DNA of 64,000 nt from Streptomyces puniciscabiei (lineage in GTDB: Bacteria > Actinomycetota > Actinomycetes > Streptomycetales > Streptomycetaceae), in NCBI RefSeq assembly GCF_006715785.1, contig NZ_VFNX01000001.1, positions 5,498,001 to 5,562,000 of the forward strand. The letters are read 5' to 3'. Shown piece by piece: positions 1 through 9,282 of this stretch. Numbering within the stretch: position 1 is the stretch's first letter; every line of letters begins with the position of its first letter. Position numbers and translations under genes: made by a program. The notes below the pieces were generated by a model, which searched no databases, was not told the DNA's origin, and saw only the letters and a program-made list of their open reading frames with translations.

Positions 1-543
1 AGTCCCAGGCGGTGGTCAGCGCACCGCCCGCCACCGGACCGAGCGCCACGGCCAGCGAACCGCCCGCCGCCCAGGTCGCCACCGCGCGGGCCCGCCGCGC
101 CGGCTCCCGGTACGCCTGCCGCACCAGCGCCAGCGTGGCCGGGAGCACCACGGCCGCCGCGACGCCCTGGACCACCCGCGCGCCGATCAGGGCCGGCAGG
201 TTCGGCGCCAGTCCGCAGGCCGCCGAGGCGAGCGTGAACACGCTGGTGCCGAGGGCGAACGCCCGGCTCGCCCCGGTCCGGTCGGAGAAGGCCCCGGTGG
301 ACAGCATCAGCGCGGCGAAGGCCAGCGTGTAGGCGTCCACCACCCACTGCAGGCCGGACATCCCGCCGCCCAGGGAGGAGCCGATCGCGGGCAGCGCCAC
401 ATTGACCACGGACGCGTCGAGGCAGATCAGCGCGAAGCCGAGCAGGGCGGCGGTGAGGGTGAGCGCGGCGGAGGACCGTGTGGGTCCCAAGTCTCCTTCC
501 GCAGGGGCGAGTTGTGCGGCCCTGGGCATCTGGTTCGTTGACA
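1..543 (-). CDS. MFS drug exporter, DHA2-like (partial, C-terminus outside window)
   Basis: The minus-strand reading frame starts at an ATG at 543 and stays open to base 1, giving the first 181 residues of an integral membrane transporter. After a short polar N-terminus come hydrophobic segments at about residues 27-55, 66-85, 98-115 and 122-140. The first helix carries LDASVVNVALP, which is typical of the 14-helix DHA2 (EmrB/QacA) proton antiporters, and a loop with SDRTG resembles the MFS A motif. Such proteins export drugs or toxic metabolites using proton motive force. The gene is divergent from the GlxA-type regulator at 615 with only about 70 bases between them, so that regulator is a candidate controller. 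The substrate cannot be inferred. Confidence 0.85.
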
Positions 544-614
544 TGTCCCCATGGTGCGGAGCTCCGCCGCCGTACAGTAGTGGCCTGAATGCCATACGCC
601 CGGAGGTTCTGGCC

Positions 615-1607
615 ATGCCGCACCGTGTCGCCGTCATCGCACCCTCGCCGGTCTCGATGTTCAACCTCGCGATTCCCGAGATGCTGTTCGGCAAGGTGGA
701 GGTGGACGGCCGGCCGTGCTACGAGGTGATCGTCTGCACCGCGGACCCGGGCCCGGTCCCCACCACCGGCGGACTCGACCTGTACGTACGCCACGGGCTC
801 GACGCGGTGCGGGATGCGGACACGGTGGTCGTCGCGGGCACCGGCGCCCCGTTCGAGCCGGAGCCCCGGATCGTGGCCGCCGTCCGTGCGGCCGCCGCCG
901 ACGGCAAGCGGATCGCCTCCATCTGCACCGGCGCCTTCCAGCTCGCCGAGGCGGGCCTGCTGCACGGCCGCAGGGCCACCACGTACTGGGCGCACGCCGA
1001 CGAACTGCGCAAGCGGTACCCCCAGGTCCAGCTGCAGGGTGACGTCCTCTACGTCCAGGACGGGCCGTACGTCACCTCCTCCGGCTACGCCGCCGGCATC
1101 GACCTGTGCCTGCACCTCATCCGCACCGACTACGGCGCCGCCGTCGCCAACGAGGTCGCCCGCCTCGCCCTGGTCGCCCCGGTCCGCCCCGGCGGCCAGA
1201 CCCAGTTCGCCCACACCCCGCTGCCGCCCGAGCGCGGCACCGCCTGCGCCGACACCCGCGGCTGGGCCATGCGCCACCTCGACAAGCCGCTCACCCTCAC
1301 CGACCTGGCCCGGCACGCCGGGGTCTCGGTGCGCACACTCACCCGCCGCTTCCACGCGGAGAGCGGGGTCAGCCCCCTGCAGTGGCTCCTCCACCAGCGC
1401 ATCGAGCGCGCCAAGGAACTCCTGGAGACCACCACGCTGCCCATGGACCAGGTGGCCACCGCCTGCGGCCTCGGCACGGCCGACTCCCTGCGCGCCCACC
1501 TGGTCCGCCGCACCGGCCTCACCCCGAGTGCGTACCGGGCCCAGTTCAGCCGCCTCGGAACCGGGTCCGGAACCACGTCCGGTGCGGTCACGTCCTCCGT
1601 TGCATGA
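615..1607 (+). CDS. GlxA-family AraC-type transcriptional regulator with DJ-1/PfpI domain
   Basis: The 330-residue protein has two parts. Residues 1 to about 180 form a DJ-1/PfpI (class I glutamine amidotransferase-like) fold with the nucleophile-elbow motif SICTGAFQLA and its cysteine near residue 104. Residues from about 225 form an AraC/XylS DNA-binding region with two helix-turn-helix units (LTDLARHAGVSVRTLTRRF and the MDQVATACGLG segment). The N-terminal domain usually senses a ligand, not known here. I chose the ATG at 615 because GGAGG lies nine bases upstream; longer in-frame starts run into the divergent MFS gene. The stop overlaps the next gene by four bases (ATGA). It probably regulates the divergent exporter, the downstream acetyltransferase or both. 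Confidence 0.9.
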   Translation: MPHRVAVIAPSPVSMFNLAIPEMLFGKVEVDGRPCYEVIVCTADPGPVPTTGGLDLYVRHGLDAVRDADTVVVAGTGAPFEPEPRIVAAVRAAAADGKRIASICTGAFQLAEAGLLHGRRATTYWAHADELRKRYPQVQLQGDVLYVQDGPYVTSSGYAAGIDLCLHLIRTDYGAAVANEVARLALVAPVRPGGQTQFAHTPLPPERGTACADTRGWAMRHLDKPLTLTDLARHAGVSVRTLTRRFHAESGVSPLQWLLHQRIERAKELLETTTLPMDQVATACGLGTADSLRAHLVRRTGLTPSAYRAQFSRLGTGSGTTSGAVTSSVA

Positions 1608-2110
1608 TCAGTCAACGTGTCACGAGCGGCCCGGTGATCCGTACCGCCCTGCCCGCCGAGGCCGAGGTCATCGCCGAGCTTCACCTCCGGGCCCGTTCGA
1701 CGTACTACCCGGACGGTGTCCCGCAGGCCGATTTCGACTGGACCGAGGCCTGGCGGGCCTCCATCGGGCGTCCCGACGGCCAGGTGCTGTGCGCCGTCGA
1801 GCAGGGCCGGATCGTCGGCATCGCCTCCTTCCGCCCCCCGGAGGGCGCCTGCGCCGACACCGTCAAGCTCTTCCAGTTCCACGTCGACCCCGACCACTGG
1901 CGCTCCGGGATCGGTACGGCCCTGCACGCGGCCTGTGTGGAGGAGTGGCGGGTGGGTGGCAAGCGCACGGCGGTCCTCGACGTCCACGTGGACAACCGAC
2001 GGGCCCAGGCCTTCTACGACCGCCAGGGCTGGGCGCCGGACCCGGAGAACCCGCCGGCCGAGGGCGACCACCACCTCTTCCTGAGGTACGCCGTGCCACC
2101 CCGGGAATGA
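1604..2110 (+). CDS. GNAT-family N-acetyltransferase
   Basis: The 168-residue protein is the length of a single GNAT domain. The acetyl-CoA-binding region is visible as FQFHVDPDHWRSGIGTALH, equivalent to the Q/RxxGxG/A loop, followed by VLDVHVDNRRAQAFYDRQGW, the usual motif B with an aromatic residue near the thiol. Such enzymes move an acetyl group from acetyl-CoA to an amine; the acceptor is unknown. The ATG overlaps the stop of the GlxA-type regulator as ATGA, so the two are very probably co-transcribed and translationally coupled. Confidence 0.85.
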   Translation: MISQRVTSGPVIRTALPAEAEVIAELHLRARSTYYPDGVPQADFDWTEAWRASIGRPDGQVLCAVEQGRIVGIASFRPPEGACADTVKLFQFHVDPDHWRSGIGTALHAACVEEWRVGGKRTAVLDVHVDNRRAQAFYDRQGWAPDPENPPAEGDHHLFLRYAVPPRE

Positions 2111-2185
2111 AACGCGCTGCTTGAACGTTCACGTACCAGCCGGAGAGAGCCTCCGCGCCCGTACGACCCGAAGAGAGCCGAAGAC

Positions 2186-2902
2186 ATGCGCGTCGAGATC
2201 TGGAGCGACATCGCCTGCCCCTGGTGCTATGTGGGCAAGGCCCGCTTCGAGAAGGCGCTGGCTGCCTTCCCGCACCGCGAGGACGTCGAGGTCGTGCACC
2301 GCTCCTTCGAGCTGGACCCGGGCCGCGCCAAGGGCGACGTCCAGCCGGTGATCACCATGCTGACCAGGAAGTACGGCATGAGCGAGGCCCAGGCCGAGGC
2401 CGGCGAGGACAACCTCGGTGCCCAGGCCGCCGCCGAGGGCCTGGACTACCGCACCCGGGGCCGCGACCACGGCAACACCTTCGACATGCACCGCCTGCTG
2501 CACTTCGCCAAGGAGCAGGGCAGGCAGGACGAGCTGATCCAGATCCTGTACCGGGCCAACTTCGCCGAGGAGCGGTCCGTCTTCACCGAGGGCGACGAGC
2601 GGCTCGTCGAACTCGCCGTGGAGGCCGGTCTCGACGCCGAGGCCGCCCGCGCGGTGCTCGCCGACCCCTCCCGCTACGCCGAGGAGGTCCGCGCCGACGA
2701 GCGCGAGGCCGCCCAGCTCGGCGCGAACGGCGTGCCCTTCTTCGTCCTCGACCGCACGTACGGCGTCTCCGGCGCCCAGCCCGCCGAGGTCTTCACCCGG
2801 GCGCTGACCCAGGCCTGGGGCGAGCGCTCCCCGCTGAAGCTGGTCGAGCAGACCGGTGCCGACGCCTGCGGCCCGGACGGGTGCGCGGTGCCGCAGCACT
2901 GA
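2186..2902 (+). CDS. DsbA-family oxidoreductase, FrnE type
   Basis: This 238-residue protein has a thioredoxin-fold start with the redox motif CPWC at residues 11-14 (DIACPWCYVGK), a long helical insertion and a cis-proline loop GVPFFVLD near residue 180. This is the layout of cytoplasmic FrnE/2-hydroxychromene-2-carboxylate isomerase-like DsbA proteins, which act as disulfide oxidoreductases or isomerases. No signal peptide or membrane segment is present. The C-terminus carries a short CGPDGC motif, an extra cysteine pair also seen in other actinobacterial members. The gene stands alone between short intergenic regions, with a GA-rich ribosome-binding region upstream and a ten-base palindrome (TGAACGTTCA, 2122-2131) in its leader. 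Confidence 0.88.
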   Translation: MRVEIWSDIACPWCYVGKARFEKALAAFPHREDVEVVHRSFELDPGRAKGDVQPVITMLTRKYGMSEAQAEAGEDNLGAQAAAEGLDYRTRGRDHGNTFDMHRLLHFAKEQGRQDELIQILYRANFAEERSVFTEGDERLVELAVEAGLDAEAARAVLADPSRYAEEVRADEREAAQLGANGVPFFVLDRTYGVSGAQPAEVFTRALTQAWGERSPLKLVEQTGADACGPDGCAVPQH

Positions 2903-2963
2903 GAAACCGCAGGTCGGCCCGGACGTATAAGGCTTCCTAAGCGGATCCACGTAAAAATCCGCA

Positions 2964-4061
2964 ATGGACTACGACTTCACGGGGCCGCACAGTGGTCCCA
3001 TGGAGACCACGGAGACGTTCGACAGCCGCGTCCGCGCCGAGTTCGCCCCCAAGAGCACCTATCTCAACACCGCCAGCAACAGCCTGCTGCCCGCCCGCAC
3101 CGTCGCCGCCCTGCACGAGGCGGCGCTGCTGCGGGCCGAGGGCCGGCCGCTGATCCCGCTGCACGAGGACGTGGAGGCCTGCCGGGCCGGATACGGCCGG
3201 CTCGCCGGCGTCCCCGCCACCCGGGTGGCCGCGGGCGCCTCGGTCGCGGCGCACACCGGGGTGATCGCCGCCTCGCTGCCCGCCGGCGCGGAGGTCCTCA
3301 CCGCCGAGGACGACTTCACCTCCGTACTGAACCCGTTCCACGTCCGCGGTGACCTCAAGGTCCGCACGGTCCCGCTGGAGCGGATCGCCGAGTCGGTCCG
3401 CCCCGGCACCGCGCTGGTCGCGGTCAGCGCCGCCCAGTCCGCCGACGGGCGCCTCGCCGGCCTGGCCGCCCTCAGGGAGGCCGCCCGCGCGCACGGGGCA
3501 CGCACCTACGTCGACTTCTCCCAGGCCGCCGGCTGGCTGCCGATGGACGCGGACGCCTACGACTTCACCGCCACGGTCTCCTTCAAGTGGCTGCTCGGCC
3601 CGCACGGCGCGGCCTTCCTCACGGTCCCCGAGGACTTCGGCGGGCTGAGCCCGGTGCTCGCCGGCTGGGTCGCGGCCGAGCAGCCGTGGGACAGCTGTTA
3701 CGGCCCGGTCGCCGAACTCGCCCACTCCGCACGGCGATTCGATCTCACCCACGCCCTGTTCACCTTCGCGGGCCTGCGTCGCTCGCTGGAGCTGATCGAG
3801 GAACTGGGCGTCGCCGCCGTGCACGCCCACGACGTCGCCCTCGCCGACCGGTTCCGGGCGGGGCTGGCCGCCCTCGGCCACGAGCCGGTGCCCGCCCCGG
3901 GCTCGGCGATCGTCTCGGTGCCGGAACTCGGCTCCCGGCAGCCCGAGTTGAGCGAGGCGGGCATCGAGGTCTCCAACCGCGCGGGCAACCTCCGCGCGTC
4001 CTTCCACCTCTTCAACACCCCCGCCGACGTCGACCGTCTGCTGGACGCGCTGGCCGGCTGA
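2964..4061 (+). CDS. Class-V aminotransferase-fold PLP enzyme (cysteine desulfurase/kynureninase superfamily)
   Basis: The 365-residue protein has the type-I PLP fold of class-V aminotransferases. Visible features are YLNTASNSLLPARTV at the N-terminus, the cofactor motif YVDFSQAAGWLPMD (Asp184, Gln187) and the Schiff-base lysine in TVSFKWLLGPHG (about Lys208). The family includes cysteine desulfurases, kynureninases and sulfoxide lyases such as EgtE; the substrate cannot be decided, and no egt genes lie nearby. ATG at 2964 is used, but neither it nor the in-frame ATG at 3000 has a clear Shine-Dalgarno sequence. The gene converges on ectD and shares a strong hairpin terminator with it. Confidence 0.85.
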   Translation: MDYDFTGPHSGPMETTETFDSRVRAEFAPKSTYLNTASNSLLPARTVAALHEAALLRAEGRPLIPLHEDVEACRAGYGRLAGVPATRVAAGASVAAHTGVIAASLPAGAEVLTAEDDFTSVLNPFHVRGDLKVRTVPLERIAESVRPGTALVAVSAAQSADGRLAGLAALREAARAHGARTYVDFSQAAGWLPMDADAYDFTATVSFKWLLGPHGAAFLTVPEDFGGLSPVLAGWVAAEQPWDSCYGPVAELAHSARRFDLTHALFTFAGLRRSLELIEELGVAAVHAHDVALADRFRAGLAALGHEPVPAPGSAIVSVPELGSRQPELSEAGIEVSNRAGNLRASFHLFNTPADVDRLLDALAG

Positions 4062-4065
4062 CCCG

Positions 4066-4110
4066 ACCGGGCCGGGGCGTCCCGTCCCACACAGGAGGCC
4101 CCGGCCCGGT
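4066..4110. terminator. Bidirectional hairpin between the aminotransferase gene and ectD
   Basis: Thirteen-base perfect arms (4066-4078 and 4098-4110, beginning ACCGGGCC) flank a 19-base loop just after the aminotransferase stop and just beyond the ectD stop. The two genes converge, so the GC-rich hairpin can end transcription from both sides. It lacks a T-run, as is usual in streptomycetes. Confidence 0.8.
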
Positions 4111-4123
4111 TGCTTTCGAGCGG

Positions 4124-5029
4124 TTACCGCACCGGAGTGAAGTCCCGGGCGCCGATGAACTCAGGTCGCCGCACGGGCGCCGCGAACGGCTCCACCGCAG
4201 CGTTCTCCACGCTGTTGAACACGATGAAGACGTTGCTGCGCGGGAACGGCGTGATGTTGTCGCCCGAGCCGTGCATGCAGTTGCAGTCGAACCAGGTCGC
4301 CGAGCCGGCCCTGCCGGTGAACAGCCGGATGCCGTGCTCGCCCGCCAGCGCGGTCAGCGCCTCGTCCGAGGGCGTGCCCGCGTCCTGCATCTGCAGCGAC
4401 TTCTTGTAGTTGTCCTTGGGCGTGGCGCCGGCGCAGCCCAGGAACGTCCGGTGCGAACCCGGCATGATCATCAGGCCGCCGTTGGTGTCGAAGTTCTCGG
4501 TCAGCGCGATCGAGACGGACACCGTGCGCATGTTCGGCAGACCGTCCTCGGCGTGCCAGGTCTCGAAGTCCGAGTGCCAGTAGAAGCCGCTCGCGCCGAA
4601 GCCGGGCTTGACGTTGATCCGGGACTGGTGGACGTACACGTCCGAGCCGAGGATCTGCCGGGCGCGCCCGACGACCCGCGGATCGCGCACCAGGTTCGCG
4701 AACACCTCGCTGATCCGGTGCACCTCGAAGACCGAGCGGATCTCCTTGGACTTCGGCTCGACGATGGAGCGCTCGTCGGCGCGGATCGCCGGGTCGGTGA
4801 CCAGCCGGTCCAGCTCGCGCTTGTAGACCTCGACCTCGTCCGGGGTGATCAGCTCGTCGATGGCGAGGAAGCCGTCATGCTCGTACGCCTGCAGGTCGGC
4901 CGTGGTGATCGGGCCCGGGGTGTCCGGGGAGCCCCAGACGACCGGGTCCTGGCGCGGGACGGTCACCTCGGTGGTGCCGCGGGTCGGGTAGAGATCCTTC
5001 ACGGGGGCGGTGTTCGTGGCAGTGGTCAT
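4124..5029 (-). CDS. ectD: Ectoine hydroxylase (ectoine dioxygenase)
   Basis: EctD converts ectoine to 5-hydroxyectoine using Fe(II), 2-oxoglutarate and O2. The 301-residue sequence has the PhyH-family fold. Iron ligands are recognisable as FYWHSDFETWH (His152, Asp154) and the distal histidine in FDCNCMHGSGDNITPF (about His253). A 2-oxoglutarate-contacting stretch (DVYVHQSRINVKPGF) lies before the first ligand pair. The ATG at 5029 is preceded by GGAGG located within the last codons of ectC, which ends five bases upstream, so the two are translationally close. It is the last gene of the ectABCD operon and ends at a shared bidirectional terminator. Confidence 0.97.
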   Translation of the reverse strand: MTTATNTAPVKDLYPTRGTTEVTVPRQDPVVWGSPDTPGPITTADLQAYEHDGFLAIDELITPDEVEVYKRELDRLVTDPAIRADERSIVEPKSKEIRSVFEVHRISEVFANLVRDPRVVGRARQILGSDVYVHQSRINVKPGFGASGFYWHSDFETWHAEDGLPNMRTVSVSIALTENFDTNGGLMIMPGSHRTFLGCAGATPKDNYKKSLQMQDAGTPSDEALTALAGEHGIRLFTGRAGSATWFDCNCMHGSGDNITPFPRSNVFIVFNSVENAAVEPFAAPVRRPEFIGARDFTPVR

Positions 5030-5034
5030 GGTTC

Positions 5035-5439
5035 TCACACCTCCTCGGGCTCGGTGAGCAGCGGGTAGACGCCGTTCTCGTCGTGGTCCTCCCGTCCGGT
5101 CACCGGCGGGTTGAACACGCAGATGCAGTGGAAGTCCTCCTTGACGCGCAGCGTGTGCCGCTCGTGCCCGTCGAGGAGGTACATGGTGCCGGGCGTGATG
5201 GTGTACGTCGTCCCGGCCTCGTGGTCGGTCAGTTCGGCCTCGCCCTTGGTGCAGACGACGGCCTCGATGTGGTTGGCGTACCACATCGACGTCTCGGTCC
5301 CGGCGTACAGGACGGTCTCGTGCAGGGAGAAGCCGACCCGCTCCTTGGCGAGGACGATCCGCTTGCTCTCCCAGGTACCGGACTTCGCCCTGACGTGCCG
5401 GTCGGTGCCTTCGATCTCCTTGAAGGATCGGACGATCAC
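5035..5439 (-). CDS. ectC: L-ectoine synthase
   Basis: EctC cyclises N-gamma-acetyl-L-2,4-diaminobutyrate to ectoine. The 134-residue product is a single small cupin domain and begins with the conserved [16 protein letters not shown] when read from the GTG at 5439. AGGAG sits ten bases upstream of that GTG, and longer in-frame starts would run into ectB. Conserved features include the [20 protein letters not shown] metal-binding strand, [14 protein letters not shown] and the [20 protein letters not shown]-terminus. It lies between ectB (22 bases upstream) and ectD. Confidence 0.97.
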   Translation of the reverse strand: MIVRSFKEIEGTDRHVRAKSGTWESKRIVLAKERVGFSLHETVLYAGTETSMWYANHIEAVVCTKGEAELTDHEAGTTYTITPGTMYLLDGHERHTLRVKEDFHCICVFNPPVTGREDHDENGVYPLLTEPEEV

Positions 5440-5461
5440 AGTGGTGCAACTCCTAGTCGGA

Positions 5462-6733
5462 TCAGGCGGTTTCGCGGACGGCACGGGCGAGCACGCTCAG
5501 GCCCTCGTCCAGCTCGTCGGGGGTGACGGTGAGGGCGGGCAGCAGCTTGACGACCTCGCCCTCGGGGCCGGACGTCTCGATGAGCAGCCCGAGCTCGAAG
5601 GCCCGCCGCGCGATGCGGGACGCCCGGCCCTTGTCGTGGAACTCCATGCCCCACACCAGGCCGCGCCCGCGGTACTCCTTCACGTCGGCGAGGTTCTCCT
5701 CGGTGATGGCGATCAGCGCCTGCTCGACCTGCTCACCACGGGCCCGGGTCTGCTTCTCCATCGCCGAGCCGTCGGTCCAGTACGTCTCCAGCGCCGCGGT
5801 GGCGGTGACGAACGCGGGGTTGTTGCCGCGGAAGGTGCCGTTGTGTTCACCCGGCTCCCAGACGTCCAGTTCCGGCTTGAACAGGCACAGCGACATCGGC
5901 AGCCCGTAGCCGCTGATGGACTTGGAGACGGTGACGATGTCGGGCGTGATCCCGGCCTCCTCGAACGAGAAGAAGGCACCCGTCCGCCCGCACCCCATCT
6001 GGATGTCGTCGACGATCAGCAGCATGTCCTGCCGCTCGCACAGCTCCTTCAGCGCGCGCAGCCACTCGGGCCGGGCCACGTTGATGCCGCCCTCGCCCTG
6101 CACGGTCTCCACGATCACCGCGGCGGGCTTGTTGAGGCCGGAACCCTGGTCCTCCAGCAGCCGCTCGAACCACAGGAAGTCCGGCACGGTGCCGTCGAAG
6201 TAGTTGTCGAACGGCATCGGCGTGCCGTGCACCAGCGGGATCCCGGCGCCGGCCCGCTTGAAGGCGTTGCCGGTGACGGCGAGCGAGCCGAGCGACATAC
6301 CGTGGAAGGCGTTCGTGAAGGACACGATGGCCTCGCGCCCCTTCACCTTCCGCGCCAGTTTCAGCGCCGACTCCACGGCGTTGGTGCCGGTCGGCCCCGG
6401 GAACATGACCTTGTACGGCAGATCGCGCGGGCGCAGCACCAGATCCTGGAAGGTCTGCAGGAAGGACCGCTTGGCCGTGGTCGACATGTCGAGCCCGTGG
6501 GTCACCCCGTCACGCGCCAGATAGTCGATCAACGCCCGTTTGAGTACGGGATTGTTGTGGCCGTAGTTGAGTGAGCCGGCCCCGGCGAAGAAGTCGAGGT
6601 AGACATGACCGTCCTCGTCGAACATCCGGCTGCCCTGCGCGCGGTCGAAGACCGTGGGCCAGCCGCGGCAGTAGCTGCGCACCTCGGACTCGAGTGTCTC
6701 GAAGACGCTGAGGTCGGGCTGGGTGATGGTCAC
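5462..6733 (-). CDS. ectB: Diaminobutyrate--2-oxoglutarate transaminase
   Basis: EctB makes L-2,4-diaminobutyrate from aspartate semialdehyde and glutamate, the first step of ectoine synthesis. The 423-residue protein is a class-III PLP aminotransferase. The cofactor is held by the motif [15 protein letters not shown] (Asp242) and by the Schiff-base lysine in [14 protein letters not shown] (Lys271); the phosphate-binding [11 protein letters not shown] segment is also clear. The start is GTG at 6733 with AGGAG about nine bases upstream. It lies 24 bases after ectA and 22 bases before ectC, consistent with one operon. Confidence 0.97.
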   Translation of the reverse strand: MTITQPDLSVFETLESEVRSYCRGWPTVFDRAQGSRMFDEDGHVYLDFFAGAGSLNYGHNNPVLKRALIDYLARDGVTHGLDMSTTAKRSFLQTFQDLVLRPRDLPYKVMFPGPTGTNAVESALKLARKVKGREAIVSFTNAFHGMSLGSLAVTGNAFKRAGAGIPLVHGTPMPFDNYFDGTVPDFLWFERLLEDQGSGLNKPAAVIVETVQGEGGINVARPEWLRALKELCERQDMLLIVDDIQMGCGRTGAFFSFEEAGITPDIVTVSKSISGYGLPMSLCLFKPELDVWEPGEHNGTFRGNNPAFVTATAALETYWTDGSAMEKQTRARGEQVEQALIAITEENLADVKEYRGRGLVWGMEFHDKGRASRIARRAFELGLLIETSGPEGEVVKLLPALTVTPDELDEGLSVLARAVRETA

Positions 6734-6757
6734 GGTGAATCGCTCCTCAGTGGGCTT

Positions 6758-7276
6758 TCAGTGGGGGGTGGCGTCGGTCAACGGGCCGATGCGGTAGAGG
6801 ACTTCGGGGTCGTGCGGGCCGTCCGGGAACAGCTCGGCGGGGAACAGCACCTCGCGCTCCAGGCGGGCGCCGTGGCGGGCGGCGAACGAGGTGAACAGCC
6901 GCTCGGAGGCGGTGTTGCCGGGCGTGATGGTGGTCTCCACGTCGGTGATGCCGCGCTCGGCGGCGAGCCGTGCGGTCAGCCCGTCCAGCAGCCGGGCGGC
7001 GATGCCGTGCCCCCGGTACGCCGCGTCGACGGCGACCTGCCACACGAGCAGCGTGCGGGGGCGCTCCGGCCGCACATAGCCGGTGACGAAGCCGACCGGC
7101 TCCCCGTCCGCACCGCGCGCCACCGCCGAGGTGCCGGCGAAGTCCCGGCACCACAGCAGATAGCTGTACGAGGAGTTCAGGTCGAGGGTTTTCGAGTCCT
7201 TGGCGAGACGCCAGAGCGAGGCTCCGTCCGTCACCGCCGGCTGGTCGACGATCAGGTCTGCGGGTGCGGCAGTCAT
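6758..7276 (-). CDS. ectA: Diaminobutyrate acetyltransferase
   Basis: EctA acetylates L-2,4-diaminobutyrate at its gamma-amino group with acetyl-CoA. The 172-residue GNAT protein shows the acetyl-CoA loop QVAVDAAYRGHGIAARLL and the EctA-specific SSYSYLLWCRDFAGTSAVA region. It is the first gene of the ectABCD operon. No Shine-Dalgarno sequence precedes the ATG at 7276; instead a -10-like TAAATT lies eight bases upstream, suggesting a leaderless or nearly leaderless transcript. Ectoine and 5-hydroxyectoine protect against salt and heat, so the operon is probably stress-induced. Confidence 0.96.
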   Translation of the reverse strand: MTAAPADLIVDQPAVTDGASLWRLAKDSKTLDLNSSYSYLLWCRDFAGTSAVARGADGEPVGFVTGYVRPERPRTLLVWQVAVDAAYRGHGIAARLLDGLTARLAAERGITDVETTITPGNTASERLFTSFAARHGARLEREVLFPAELFPDGPHDPEVLYRIGPLTDATPH

Positions 7277-7531
7277 GCGGCACGAATTTAGCGAGGCGAA
7301 TTAGGAAATGCACGGGCGTCGTCGCTGTGCCGCACAGAGGGCATGCCGAAATGCCAGGATTGACCCGCATGAAATCGGGACAAAGCCACCGCGCTGTGGA
7401 GTGTGTCACACCACGGAAACCGTCAGAAAACCGCTAGGAAACTTCCCTGTTTAGCCTTGCAAAAAGCGGGCAGAAGAAGATGGGAAGCTGCCGCCCGGGA
7501 AATTCGCGGGAATTGTGAAACTAAATTGAAT
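7277..7531 (-). promoter_or_regulatory. Upstream region of the ectABCD operon
   Basis: This 255-base stretch between ectA and the dinB-like gene holds no credible ORF and is clearly richer in A and T than its surroundings, especially at 7430-7531. On the minus strand TAAATT (7290-7285) is a plausible -10 element eight bases from the ectA ATG. A convincing -35 was not found. The region downstream of the dinB-like gene also falls here, so part of it may be its 3' end or terminator. Confidence 0.5.
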
Positions 7532-8071
7532 TCATGCTCCGGTGACCCCGTCGATTCGTTCACGCAGAATGTCGGCATGTCCGTTGTGCCGGGCGTACTC
7601 CTCGATGAGGTGGATCAGCACCCAGCGCACGCTGACCTCGGTGCCGGCCAGCGGCTCGTCGACGATCCGTCCGGTGTCCTCCAGGGACCGCCCGGCGAGC
7701 AGCTCCCGCCCGCGCGCGACCTCCCACCGCCAGGCGTCCAGCGCCTCCTCCAGCCCCCGCTCCGGATCGAGGGCGTACCCCGTCCCCTCCTCGAACACCG
7801 GCGGCACGTCCAGCCCGGCCAGCACCCGCTGGAACCAGTTCCGCTCGACCTCGGCCAGGTGCTGCACCAGTCCGAGCAGCGTCAACTCCGACGGCTCCGC
7901 CGAGGCCTGCCGCACCTGTGCGTCGTCCAGCCCCCGGCACTTGAGCTCCAGCGTGGCGCGATGGAAGTCCAGCCAGCCCTCCAGCATGGGGCGCTCCGGC
8001 CCGGTCAGCGAGGGGATGGGCCGGCCGTCGGGGAGGGTGTGCGGGGCCTGGGGCGTCTGGTCCGTGGTCAT
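7532..8071 (-). CDS. DinB-superfamily protein (DUF664 type)
   Basis: The 179-residue protein reads as a four-helix DinB/mycothiol-transferase-like fold. Candidate metal-binding histidines are in [15 protein letters not shown] (helix 2) and in [21 protein letters not shown] (C-terminal helix), the usual three-His arrangement. Members of this family in actinobacteria include thiol transferases that use mycothiol, but many have no known role. The DUF664 opening ([19 protein letters not shown]) is clear. The gene stands between the ect operon and an aminotransferase on the same strand, with 81 bases to the latter. Function is inferred from the fold only. Confidence 0.8.
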   Translation of the reverse strand: MTTDQTPQAPHTLPDGRPIPSLTGPERPMLEGWLDFHRATLELKCRGLDDAQVRQASAEPSELTLLGLVQHLAEVERNWFQRVLAGLDVPPVFEEGTGYALDPERGLEEALDAWRWEVARGRELLAGRSLEDTGRIVDEPLAGTEVSVRWVLIHLIEEYARHNGHADILRERIDGVTGA

Positions 8072-8152
8072 GCGGGCAGGGTGACACGGGCCACTGACAT
8101 CGAAACCCGGCCGAGCCGGAGGGACGGCCCTTTCCGGCCGACCGGGCCGGCG

Positions 8153-9196
8153 TCACACGCCGAGTGCCGCCCCCAGTGCCGTCAGGCACCTCTCCACCGT
8201 CTCCGGCGAGGCGTCCGCCCCGTAGTGGTTGACCCGGATCATCTCCTTGGCCAGCGCACCCCCGCCCGCGGCCAGCGGCACCGCGGGGTCGCTCTCCAGC
8301 GCCCGGGCCACCACCTCCGACGCCACCACCCCCGGGGGCACCCGAAGCGTCGTAGCCACCGGCGCCGCGTCCTTCTCGTCGTACACGTACGGCTCGAGTC
8401 CCCCGCCCAGGGCGACCGCCCCCGACCGCGTCGCCAGCGCAGCGCGCCGGTGCCGCGCCATCACCTCGTCGAGCCCCACCGACTCGATCCGCTCCAGACA
8501 CGCCTGGAGCGCCAGCATCTCCAGCTGCGCCGGAGCATGCGGCAGCGCGGCGCGGCCGGCGTCGATCCAGCGCTCCTTCCAGTCCAGCAGGGACAGATAG
8601 GAGCGGCGCGGCGCGTTCGGGTTGGCCGCCATCCGGGCCCAGGCCCGCTCGCTCACCGAGATCGCCGACACCCCCGCCGGACCGCCCATCGCCTTCTGCG
8701 CACCGATCACGCACAGGTCCACGCCCCACGCGTCCGGCAGCACGGGCTCCGCGCCCACGGAGGCGACCGCGTCCAGGTAGAAGAGCGCGCCCTGTTCCCG
8801 TACCGCCTCGCCGATCTCCGCGACCGGGTTGGTGTTGCCGGTCGCCGCCTCCGCGTGCACCAGCGACACGAAGTCGATCTCCGGGTGCTCGGCGAACGCC
8901 TCCCGGACCTGGTCGGCGGTCACCGCCGTGTGGAAGGGCACGGAGAGGTCGTGCACGGTCGCCCCCGCGTCCCGGAGCCAGTTGCCGAAGGTCTGCCCGT
9001 ACGGGCCCGTGATCACGTTCAGGGCCACCGTGCCCGGACCGGCCGCCGCACGGATCGCGCCCTCCAGCGGCAGCAACGCCTCGCCCTGGGTGATCAGCAC
9101 GTCCTGGCGGGTGTCCAGCAGCCTGGCGACCCCGTCCTCGATGGCGGCGAAGCGCTCGGCACTCAGCGGGGGCAGGTCGAGGAAGGGGTGGGTCAC
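8153..9196 (-). CDS. Class-V aminotransferase (alanine-glyoxylate/serine-pyruvate type)
   Basis: The 347-residue PLP enzyme shows the family pattern: LITQGEALLPLEGAIRAA near the N-terminus, the cofactor aspartate in LFYLDAVASVGAEP, the Schiff-base lysine in VIGAQKAMGGPAGVS, and a C-terminal MIRVNHYGADAS substrate-binding segment. It probably moves an amino group from alanine, serine or a related amino acid. GTG at 9196 is preferred because a GA-rich ribosome-binding sequence (GAAGAGAG) precedes it. An in-frame ATG at 9274 would add 26 poorly conserved-looking residues and would consume a likely promoter. The gene is divergent from an amino-acid ABC transporter, and both may answer to the palindrome at 9283-9297. 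Confidence 0.82.
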   Translation of the reverse strand: MTHPFLDLPPLSAERFAAIEDGVARLLDTRQDVLITQGEALLPLEGAIRAAAGPGTVALNVITGPYGQTFGNWLRDAGATVHDLSVPFHTAVTADQVREAFAEHPEIDFVSLVHAEAATGNTNPVAEIGEAVREQGALFYLDAVASVGAEPVLPDAWGVDLCVIGAQKAMGGPAGVSAISVSERAWARMAANPNAPRRSYLSLLDWKERWIDAGRAALPHAPAQLEMLALQACLERIESVGLDEVMARHRRAALATRSGAVALGGGLEPYVYDEKDAAPVATTLRVPPGVVASEVVARALESDPAVPLAAGGGALAKEMIRVNHYGADASPETVERCLTALGAALGV

Positions 9197-9282
9197 GGCG
9201 GCGCTCTCTTCGTTCTCTGGGTCGGTGTCCGGGGTCAACTCCACCGATCTTAGGTCCAAAGGCCTCGTAACCATCGGTTTGA

